The notes beneath the pieces were generated by a model. The model was not told the origin of the DNA and did not search any database. It worked only from the letters and a program-made list of their open reading frames with translations. DNA of 64,000 nt from Tritrichomonas musculus (lineage: Eukaryota; Parabasalia; Tritrichomonadida; Tritrichomonadidae). Below are positions 9,859 through 18,635 of the stretch, piece by piece (within the stretch, counting starts at the first letter, position 1; each line of letters starts with the position of its first letter). The stretch spans positions 2,232,001-2,296,000 of the forward strand of contig JAPFFF010000012.1 in the NCBI GenBank assembly GCA_039105265.1. Direction: 5' to 3'. Made by a program: the position numbers and the translations under genes.

Positions 9859-10071
9859 ATGGAAAGCTATTTCGACGCAGTCGGCGGAGCAGAAAGCGAT
9901 TCTTATAATTATTCGGACCACGTAGACGGCGAATATACAGACAATAATTCTCCAAAAGAAATCCCAGAATTAATATTTCTACCAGATAATCCGATAATTA
10001 ATGTCTTATTGGAAATCGAAAGAGAAGAGTCTTCCAAATTAATATTAGAACAAATGGATAACGATTTATAG
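9859..10071 (+). CDS. Small acidic protein, 70 residues
   Basis: It starts at ATG 9859 (MESYFDAVGG); the frame is open from a TTG at 9841, but ATG is preferred. The product is strongly acidic with Asp/Glu/Tyr-rich N terminus and ends in EQMDNDL. No family is recognised. It lies between the 123-residue and 62-residue genes of the same element, and its CGACGCAGTCGGCGG stretch is one more GC-rich piece. Confidence 0.5.
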   Translation: MESYFDAVGGAESDSYNYSDHVDGEYTDNNSPKEIPELIFLPDNPIINVLLEIEREESSKLILEQMDNDL

Positions 10072-10089
10072 CAAGATTGTGCAGAAAAT

Positions 10090-10278
10090 ATGTTTCGAAA
10101 CATATTGGAGAAACAAATTAATAAGCTTATCGAGTGTAATCTACCTAAAGAGATAATGGAGCAGGTACTTGTTTTAAAAGAGAATTTTAAAAGAAAAGTT
10201 TGCACACAAGATTTAGAAGAAAGACTGTACAACATTTGTAAACAAATTTGCAAGCTAGATGCACAATGTTATTCTTAA
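10090..10278 (+). CDS. Small helical protein, 62 residues
   Basis: ATG at 10090 follows the previous stop by 18 nt. The sequence is Lys/Glu/Leu-rich (EKQINKLIECNLPKEIMEQV) and probably all-helical, with several cysteines near the C terminus. No family is recognised. The tight spacing suggests co-expression with its neighbour. Confidence 0.45.
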   Translation: MFRNILEKQINKLIECNLPKEIMEQVLVLKENFKRKVCTQDLEERLYNICKQICKLDAQCYS

Positions 10279-10312
10279 ATAAGCCATTACATAAGTGTTT
10301 TTTTATAACCAA

Positions 10313-10810
10313 ATGGATGCTGCGAGCCCTCGCTACCTCCGCTTGCGTTCGCAAGGGGACGTAGTCCGACAAGCGGAGGATAAAATGGAAGACCAAATGG
10401 AACAACAAATGGAGGAAGAATTAAATAACAAAAATTTACAAAACAATATTACAGAAGAAGAATTTCGAGATGCACTTAACAAAATTGGTGCTTACAGAAC
10501 AAATATGTCCCAAAAAAGAAGAGCTAATTGGAACGCTTATATGCGAAAATACAATGCAAGAAAGAAAGCGGAACGCGAACAAAAAGAGAAGGAAATAAGT
10601 CTGCAATTTAATAAAAATTATAAATCTTACGATAAAGAGGATGTTAATAAATGTTTATCGGACTGTATTCGTGTTCTAACATCGATTCTAAACAGAAATA
10701 TAGAACGTATACCGCAATATCGAATAGACCAAATTAATAAAGAAGCAAATAATCGAGATATGTTAGACTATATAAATGTACTAATGGATACTGTAAAGAA
10801 ATTATTGTAA
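10313..10810 (+). CDS. Basic/acidic helical protein, 165 residues
   Basis: The ATG at 10313 is preferred over an upstream GTG at 10295. Residues 5-22 are coded by a GC-rich hairpin. Then follow a Gln/Glu/Met-rich helix (MEDQMEQQMEEELNN) and a strongly basic stretch (SQKRRANWNAYMRKYNARKK) that looks like a DNA- or RNA-binding helix. A helical C-terminal region ends in MDTVKKLL. The family is unknown. It is the last gene before the right TIR. Confidence 0.5.
   Translation: MDAASPRYLRLRSQGDVVRQAEDKMEDQMEQQMEEELNNKNLQNNITEEEFRDALNKIGAYRTNMSQKRRANWNAYMRKYNARKKAEREQKEKEISLQFNKNYKSYDKEDVNKCLSDCIRVLTSILNRNIERIPQYRIDQINKEANNRDMLDYINVLMDTVKKLL
10336..10379 (+). repeat. GC-rich hairpin at the 5' end of the 165-residue gene
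   Basis: CCTCCGCTT (10336-10344) pairs with AAGCGGAGG (10371-10379). The palindrome TTGCGTTCGCAA (10343-10354) overlaps its 5' arm. It is read in frame as coding sequence. Confidence 0.65.
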
Positions 10811-10829
10811 ACAACTTTCTTTTTTTAGA

Positions 10830-11435
10830 GTTTTACAAATCGCTTTTTAAACATAATTTTATTAATAATTTTATTAATTCGTTTGTTAATCGATTTGCTA
10901 ATTAGATTTGTTAATTCGTTTGGTAATTCGATTGTTAATTGGTTTGTATAATCGATTTGCTAATTGGCTTGTATAATCGATTTTCTAACAGATTTGCTAA
11001 TTAATGTTGGAACGGGCAACAAAGTTGCCCTAAGGACCCTTCGGGTCCGAATCGATTTATTAACAGATTTGCTAATTCGATTGTCTAAATTAATTTATAA
11101 AATTATGTATTAATTTATTACCGCAGAACTTCGTTTCGCACTTTTCGTTGGGACCCTTTATGAAAAAATAAAAATTTTATAACTTGTTCTCAGGTTCACT
11201 CTGGAGCCCTTATTCAAAATTAAATCCCAAATTAACTTTGAAATAAATTTTAAAATGAGTGTTTAGCGCTTTATGACAGGCCTTGTTCTACAACAGATTA
11301 TGGAGGCTAATTAAAATTTAAACCCTGTGGATAAGTTTTTCGTTAATTTTCAAAATGAGGTTTTGAGCTTGGTTCCTGAGGTGGGTTTCCAATGAATTAT
11401 TATCTGGGGGCCAATACGCACATACATTTACTACT
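10830..11435 (-). repeat. 606-bp terminal inverted repeat, right
   Basis: It is the reverse complement of 6036-6641. It ends in CATTTACTACT, followed by the target duplication CAAGTC at 11436-11441 and the resumed pogo transposase sequence. Confidence 0.9.
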
Positions 11436-11640
11436 CAAGTCATTTAACAGATATCTTACAACCGCTTGATGTAGCTATATTTGCACCTCTCAAATCAATT
11501 ACTAATTCAAAAATTAAAAGGTTACTCATCGATCCAAAGAAAAAAAAATTGGGATGCCAACATCAGTCAAATTTTTCCAACAAGCATGGAAAGAATTATC
11601 AGATTCTGCTCAGGATAATGCATGGGCACAATATATATAA

Positions 11641-11780
11641 TCAAACATGACAAAAGGTTTCTTATCTAACAAATTCACAATATCTCAACAAATACTTGCA
11701 TGGATATTACTCAATTATTTATCACATCGTTACTTTTATTTTATATTTCTTTTTTATTATTACTCTTCTTTTTAATATTC

Positions 11781-11811
<31 letters not shown>

Positions 11812-13341
11812 AAATGATACAATCTTTATTTAACATTACTCTTTTGTTTAATTATTATCATACAAAAACAATACTCCTTTGTAACATTTACATCTGATAG
11901 TTCATAATTTATCATTTTTAGAAATTTCTTTTATTAATATGGTTCATTTTAAATTTTATGTACATTTCACCTTATTTTTATAGTTATTTTCTACTTTCTA
12001 CTTTCAATTAATTAATATAGATCTATCATTTCACTATGATTCCGAATTCAATACTATTTTGATAGAGAGTTAACCTAAATTCAATATTTCAATACTCCCA
12101 TTAATCAATGCATTTCAATGCCTATTTTAACCGAACTCTGAAATGTTTTACTGATTCTTCTTAAGATATCTTTCATCTTTAATTTTTTTTCTAAGTAAAA
12201 CATTTTAACATTTATATTTAACTTCTTGTTGCTATGATTAGTTATTTTTATATGATTAATAATTCTTCATATTTTCAAATTATTACTTTTATAATATTAA
12301 TACAAGTTTATTAGAATTATCTATATTCTATTTTTTATTGTTTTATACGCACTTTTCGTATTTGTTTTTTAGGTTAGTATATCGCATTATCTTTGAAAAA
12401 GATTTCAACATAAAACAAATTTAAATCATATACAATGGATTGATTACAAACATAGTCAAACATAAGGCCAAAAATTTTTATTTATATGAAGTTTTTTTCG
12501 AAAAAATAAAATCCAATATACTCTCAAATTAATTGTTTCTAATTATTTCAATCAATTATATCTCATTCCATATCCCAAAGTAAATGGCATATAAATCAGC
12601 TTTCTCTGGTTTTTAGTTATTCTCAAAAATCACAAAAGATTCCATATTTTTTTTCGAAAACTTAAAGTTTTATTCTTTGTTATAATAATTGGAAAATCTT
12701 TCAAAGGGACTTTATATTTTCTCATACATTTTTTTATAGAATCTTAAAACAAGATATTATATTTACACATTATTCCGGTAGCACAGGAAAAAAAAAAAAA
12801 AATCATAACGCTAGTTAATATATAAATATCAGATACTCCGATCAAACAATGTTAGTCAATACACGGTTTTTTCATATTGCTTTCATTTTACAAGAATCCT
12901 TAAAAATTTGAATTTTTATCTTCTTATAGAGGTACGGAAACTCTAATTCCTGGACAAATCAAATTTAATATTATCATATTATAAATAATATAAAACATAT
13001 AATATATATATAAAATTTAATTAAATTTTTACAGATAGATTTTAAAGATAAACAAATATTAATAATTTGAAGCAAACTTTCACAAAAAAAAAACAATAAA
13101 CTATAGAATATAAAAATTTTCAAAAATAAACTTTTTTTTAAAATAAATCAGGAGAGAATAAGAATATTTGACTTTTAAATCCTTATAATTTCATATGAAT
13201 AAAAAAAATGATTTTATCATTAAATTTTTTTTTTCGATCTGATATATTTATATATGTAAAAAACAAATAAAATAAAAACATTTATTTATTTTTATGAATG
13301 ATATTATTTCATTTAATTGCATGTTTTCTAAAAAAAAATAG

Positions 13342-13377
<36 letters not shown>

Positions 13378-14312
13378 CCTTTTGAGCTTTCATGCTTTTC
13401 ATTTGTTCCAAAAACATCAAATATCATTTGAACGATTAAAATTCATTTTTATGCTTGTTTCTGAATTATTCTTTTGGCCAATAATAATTTTTAATACCAT
13501 GATTTACATTGATTGTTATTAATTTATCCGATTTTTCTTTTAATAGATTTCATTAGGGTCGAAGACCTCAGATTTCTTGTTTTAAATTTGCAATTTCTAA
13601 GATCAATTTATTTTTTAACATGAAATTTTACTCATTATTTCTTTAGTTTTCAATGATTTACAAATAATATCATTTTTTTGGAAATATCTTTATTTAAAAT
13701 CTATAAAAATTTAATATTTTCTCTAATATAATTAGATATTTGTGTATATAAAATTTTTGTAAAATAAAAATATACGATAAGTCCAGGAATGAAAGATTTT
13801 TTGCATTCTCAAAACATCACATCACCAAAGATTTCATAAAAAAGGTTTTTTCTTAATAAAAAAAGATTTTTGATCATTTTGAGCTCTTTTTTCTAACATT
13901 GTAGTTAACACTAATAGATATTTTTTTAAAATTAATGTTGTATTGAGCGTTTTAGAAAATAGTAATATTTTGTCATTTCTTTTAAATTTAGTTATAATTT
14001 ATTTTTTTCATATTAACATATTTATACAAAATTTAAATTTATATAAAATTTAATTTTTTTATTTAATATAATAAGATAATTTCATTTTTACATTTTTCAT
14101 GAATTCTCACAAAAGTTAGTTTCCATACCTCTCTTCTTATTTTTTCTTCATTTTACTATCATTAAAGCTTATTGGGATACTATTAATAAAATTAATATTC
14201 ATTTTTTAAAATCTTTTTTTATTCATTACTTATAAGCTATTTTTTAATTTTGTACGTTATTTGATTCAATTTTCTCTCACAATTTTATTCAAATTAAATC
14301 GTTAAAATTTTT
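11641..14312. other. Non-coding 3' part of the pogo element
   Basis: This is extremely AT-rich DNA with no credible ORF. It includes an A run at about 11781-11808 and a (TA)n microsatellite at about 13350-13374. I see no further gene. Confidence 0.6.
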
Positions 14313-14620
14313 CTAAAATAACGTACAAAAAATTATCATTTGTAGCGAGTTGGGGTATTAAATTCAACTTTTTCAATATATTCCATAAAATACAAAAATA
14401 TCAGAGAATATTTGCATTTCACGTAATTTTATAACATATCTTTTATATTAAAAGGTAAATATCAAACAAAATTATGATATCTAAAATTGCATATTATTCA
14501 TAAATGAAATAGCTTATCAAGAATTTTACCATATTTAAAATGAACAACACTAGTGTGAATGTATATATCATCAAAAATAATTCTAATTTTTCTATATTGT
14601 TTTCATATTTTTTTTAGATA

Positions 14621-14812
14621 CAGTAAGTTGAAATGTCTTGGACTATTCAAATTGTCTTGGACCGCCTGAAAAATTTGAATTAACTCATTGAAAATGATAT
14701 AAAAAAACAAATAAAAATTTTCAAAGAATTTATTTTAATTTTCATTAGCCTCATACAAATTTTTCAGGTGGTCCAAGACAATTTGAATGGTCCAAGATGA
14801 TTCAACATACTG
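14621..14812. mobile_element. 192-bp MITE, Tc1/mariner-type
   Basis: Inverted repeats of about 60 bp start CAGTAAGTTGAAATG on the left and CAGTATGTTGAATCATC on the right when reverse-complemented. Both continue with CTTGGAC and CAAATTGTCTTGGACC, with a handful of mismatches. TA lies on both sides (14619-14620 and 14813-14814). It has no coding capacity. Confidence 0.85.
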
Positions 14813-14814
14813 TA

Positions 14815-15036
14815 AAGTGAGAGAAATAAAGGGAGTCGATTCAAAAAATAGGGGGTCGATTCAAAAAATAATTATTTTCAAGGGAAAACGATAATAAAAA
14901 TTTATTTTGAGAAAAAAATATTTGAAAAAAAAAATTTTCTTAAAATTATATTTTCTGAAAAAATATTCAATTTTTTCTTAACTTGATCGTCGACCCCTAT
15001 TTTATTGAATGAGACCCCTATTTTTTTGGGGCACTT
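14815..15036. mobile_element. 222-bp MITE abutting the previous one
   Basis: Imperfect inverted repeats of about 50 bp begin AAGTG and share GGGGTC, ATTCAA and ATAGGGG words. The left end directly follows the TA at 14813-14814 that closes the preceding MITE, and the right end is followed by TA at 15037-15038. Confidence 0.6.
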
Positions 15037-15337
15037 TATTGTGAAAATCGAATTATAACCTATTATAGTATATCTTAGGCAATTGATATTTAATTATAAA
15101 ATGAGATTTATTATTCTTAAAAAAGAATAATTAATTTAAAATAAGAATATGAGTAGTTTTGTTCTGACGATATTTGATAACTTTACATGAAATTATTTTT
15201 TTTGTATAGTATATTTTTAATATTTTTGTGAATAATAAGCGGTTAGAAAAACTCTAAATGCAAGGTTTTTTATATCACAATTCTTTATTTTATTTACAGT
15301 CATATTCCAACTATTGGCACAAAATTTATTCGTTATA

Positions 15338-15716
15338 CCCTTCTCCCACATAATTTCGCACAAGGGTAATTTTATAAAAGGGTAATTTATATAGAAAAAA
15401 GTACGTTTATTTTTATAATACTACAAGAAAATGATTTATTTGGGGAAGTTCTTGAGATCGTGAAATATAAACGAAATATGTTTATATATCCTTATTAAAG
15501 AATGATTGTACAAATTTTCATCGAAATTCGTTAACCTCGATTTTCGTGATATTTAATTATGTCTTCATTCATTAAATTTCATTGCGCAATCTCTTTATAT
15601 TGAATTTAAAATCCAAATACTATTATACATTTATGCTAATTATAAACTAGGTTTAAAAAAAATTACCCTTTTATTCTTTTAAAATTACCCTTGTGCGAAA
15701 TTATGTGGGGAAAGGG
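15338..15716. mobile_element. 379-bp MITE with CCC ends, pogo-type
   Basis: TIRs of more than 50 bp (CCCTTCTCCCACATAATTTC on the left; the right reads the same with small differences) are flanked by TA (15336-15337 and 15717-15718). Both arms contain GCACAAGGGTAATTTTA. The TACCC start resembles the pogo-like elements elsewhere in the window. Confidence 0.85.
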
Positions 15717-15718
15717 TA

Positions 15719-17320
15719 TTTAGGAAAAAAAAACGTTAAATTTTTGTGAAGATTTCAATGGGATATTTGAATTAAATAGATTATGAAGAATTAATAAAAT
15801 TTTCAAATATCCATCATAAAGAAATAATTTTAAGTATTTATATATATCTTCTAATTAAGATACTAATAATATGAATGCTTATTTGAAATATTTATTTCCA
15901 AGATTAAAGCCTTAATTTATAAAAATAATTCAACAAATAAAAGAAAAATTATATCTATGATATATACTAGTTGATGAAAAATGCCTTTCTTGCTTTTAAT
16001 ATCGCGGATTACTTAGATTCGTGTGATTAAAAAAAATATCATGTAATTCTAAAAACACCTTCCACAAGTTTATAGATATTTTGATTTAGGTGCTCCTGAA
16101 ATCAAGCACAGATACTTTTTTTAAACAAAATATCTAATTCTCTAGACTTTATTATAAAAAATAGAAAGAAAATGACTTCTGAAAAAGTTCCGAAATAATA
16201 AACGTACGTGGAATATATTCTCATTTTTTTGTCTTCTGTTTATTTCTTGGTAGTTTTATTGATATGTATTAATATAAAAATATATGTATTGTCTTAAAAT
16301 TATAATGAGACGATATGGTCCCTTTTGATACTAGCTGATATCATTATTACTATTAAAGATATGTTTTTTTCCTCTTTTTACATTTATTTTTTTGATATCT
16401 CTCCGTAGTAACATCGCTATATATTTACGCATAGAAAACAATGAAATGAGTTTAAAAGTCGCAAAATGTTTATTTAACGGTTTTACATTCAATTTTTGAA
16501 TGATTATTCTACTAAAACTGGTGGGTGAACCTTTGATTAAATGATTAATATTTATTCTTTACCAGTCAAAGAATATGTGATTAAAAAATTGGAGAATAAT
16601 TCAGGCCAAATTTTTATTTGTCTACCTCTGATTATGAATCATTAAAATCAATAAATATCTCAATATTAAAAAGGATTTTTTAATTTTAATTAATATTATT
16701 ATTAACAATACAGTAAAACATTTTATAAATAAAAATATGATGGGGAAAAAAGTGGCTAAAGAGTAAAATTTTTTAATATATTTTCAAAAAATAAAAGATA
16801 TGCAAAAATCTCCTACGGATTATTCATCAGTGCTATGACGCCTATTCATCTTTATATTTAACTAATGTGAGAAATTTTCAATTCAATTTTTGATAATCAT
16901 ATTTTGATCCTTGATGTTTACTTTGCAAATTGTAGCAAAGATATGAAAGCTCATATTGGTCGTAAGTTAAAATAATATTGCCAAATATAATAGCTTTAAA
17001 AAAGTTGGTAAATGATGCATATTATTGGTAATATATGATAAAATTAAAAAACCTAGGAAAGAAAGTCGGGTGTTTTTGGTATTGTCTGTGGTGTTTAAAG
17101 CAATTTATCTATGACATATAAAATGTTTGCTTTTGGTAGTAAGTGAAATGGGATCAGTAACGATTAAACCGATAGTACATAGAAACCTTGGCATCAAATA
17201 TAAATAATAATATTCACAAATGCATAGTTATCTTTGAGAAACTTTATAACACAATCAATTTTTATCGTATGGATTTGAATGAAAAAAATAAAATGAAAAA
17301 AAATAACTTTTGCATTATTT
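15719..17320. other. AT-rich DNA without a recognised gene
   Basis: No ORF of merit and no inverted repeat that I could pair. A copy of the GCAAGGTTTTTTATATCACA repeat lies just before the preceding MITE (15255-15284) and matches 39808-39840 in reverse orientation. Confidence 0.5.
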
Positions 17321-18290
17321 GTGATTAGAATTTATAAGCGCATATTTTATTATATTCATATAATTTTGATATTCATATTTTATTATTTTCATACCTTTGC
17401 TTCAGAAGAAAATGCCATAATTGACAAAATACATGAACAGCAACTCTTATATGATTGTTGGGAAAGCATAGATATACGCAATTATGCTTCAGAAATATAC
17501 AGAAAAAAACTTCTATTGAAAAAACTTTCGTACATGATTCGATGAATGACTTTAAAAATCGTCATAAAAATTCAAAAGAAAAAGTTAAAGCAGATTCATT
17601 AGAAGAAAATCGAGCTCAAATTTCAATTGAAGAGGTGAATCGTTACTTTGGAGAAATTGATGAGATGATGAACGATCCACCGATCCCTCTTCTACTAATT
17701 AATTTCGATGAAATTAGTTTTAAAAGGAGACCAGAAAAAGGAAAAAGAAAAAGCGTATATATTTTTAAACAATGCAAAGTGATACCATTTTTCAGAGAAT
17801 TAACTGATCAGTATCACGTTTCTGTAGTTGTTGGTTTAAGTACTGGATGCACTGACATCATTCCATTGTTTCTTTCGACAAGAAAAAATTTTGATGATGA
17901 TATTCATGGCCCTTTTTTCCATAAGCGAGCAAATTATTATTCAACCCCTAAACGTTATTTAGCCACAGAATCTACCATTTATTGGATAGAATACAGCCTT
18001 GCACCATATGTTCAATTTGTTCGTGCACTTCTTGGGGAAAATCTTAAATGCGTTGTGATTGCAGAAGCATTTAATAAAATTGGGAATATACAATTGATTT
18101 TACTCCCTCCTCATTCGTCTCACTAAGCTCAGGTCCTAGATTTAACCGTTTTTAATTCATTCAAAAAGTTCTATGAATCAATTTCAGATTTCAATGAGTA
18201 TCCATCTGCTTTTACCAAAAAATTGATGAAAACCAAAAAGGCCTATTTAAGTACTGTTTTCGATGAGCTTCTTAAATCTGGATGAGAACG
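17321..18290 (+). pseudogene. Degenerate pogo/Tigger-like DDE transposase
   Basis: The readable pieces 17455-18126 and 18129-18282 carry the family pattern: LLINFDEISF as a first catalytic Asp region, IPLFLSTRKN, and IQLILLPPHSSH followed by QVLDLTVFNSF, where active members have LLQPLDVxxF. The gene shifts frame near 17455-17520 (an earlier frame ends with YRKKLLLKK), a stop lies after LPPHSSH, and another lies near 18282. No TIRs were found for it. It is an old relic, and the family call rests on motif order. Confidence 0.6.
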
Positions 18291-18635
18291 TACAGGATTC
18301 AATTTGATTTTAGAACAAGGTGAGGTTTCAAGATACTTTTTCGGAGACTTTCAAAGAATTTTTACGATCTTCTGCAACACACAAAGAAGATCAGAAAAAT
18401 GACTAAAAAAAACTCTTTTTTCAAAATTTGAACATAATTGATATCCTTTTTCTGATTTAAACATATTTTATATTAAAATGTAGTTTTAAATTTAAAATAT
18501 CATCGATGAAAATTGATATTTTAGACATCTGATAATAATCGCATATTCGAACAAAAAATATCAATTTTTGTTCATAATATAGGTTAATGCCCATATAATA
18601 TATATATATGAAATATTACATTCGAAACTTTATTA
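18291..18635. other. AT-rich spacer
   Basis: It carries the tail of the transposase relic and a run of ATATAT before the next MITE. No gene is seen. Confidence 0.5.

Larger units (their letters stand above)
6036..11435 (+). mobile_element. Recent 5.4-kb element with 606-bp TIRs and Polinton-like ends, no Polinton core genes seen
   Basis: The element is inserted in the transposase gene of the 4724-14355 pogo copy. It has 606-bp terminal inverted repeats, AGT...ACT termini and a 6-bp target duplication (CAAGTC). Long TIRs, AGT ends and 6-bp duplications are established marks of Polinton/Maverick integration. I find no polymerase B, retroviral-type integrase, A32-type ATPase, protease or capsid-like gene in it. 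It holds one large gene and four small ones, all on the plus strand, and scattered GC-rich hairpins in otherwise AT-rich DNA. It could be a non-autonomous relative mobilised by Polinton integrases or a separate replicating element. It looks whole, and the matching TIRs imply a recent insertion. Confidence 0.8.
5034..11640 (+). pseudogene. pogo-like DDE transposase, split by a nested element
   Basis: Coding sequence starts at ATG 5034 (MKSKKTFGRP...). It shifts frame once before about 5165, where it continues as a 290-residue ORF to 6040. It resumes after the nested element at about 11442 with LTDILQPLDVAIF and runs, through a further frame change near an A run, to a stop at 11638-11640 (WAQYI). 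Pogo/DDE_1 hallmarks are visible: a helix-turn-helix style N terminus (LATEFTMPRITVSRYTKKW), the first catalytic Asp in VVNCDETGFQ, the second in NLVLDSYSSH, and the third in LQPLDV beyond the insertion. A plain DNA-transposon gene would cut and paste at TA. This copy is inactive because of the insertion and the frame changes. Confidence 0.85.
4724..14355 (+). mobile_element. pogo/Tigger-like DNA transposon, 9.6 kb including a nested element
   Basis: Terminal inverted repeats of about 41 bp (4724-4766 and about 14313-14355) begin CCCCCAACTCGCTAC and are flanked by the dinucleotide TA (4722-4723 and 14356-14357). That is the target duplication expected for the Tc1/mariner-pogo group. Left and right ends differ by one C in the terminal C run. 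The transposase gene lies at the left end and reads inward. Without the 5.4-kb nested element at 6036-11435, the transposon is about 4.2 kb. The roughly 2.7 kb after the gene is AT-rich and non-coding. The transposase carries damage, so this copy is probably not autonomous. Confidence 0.85.

Noticed and set aside
11700-11897. 65-codon ORF in the pogo element
   Set aside because: It runs through an A homopolymer coding poly-Lys and AT-only spacer; there is no domain and no support.
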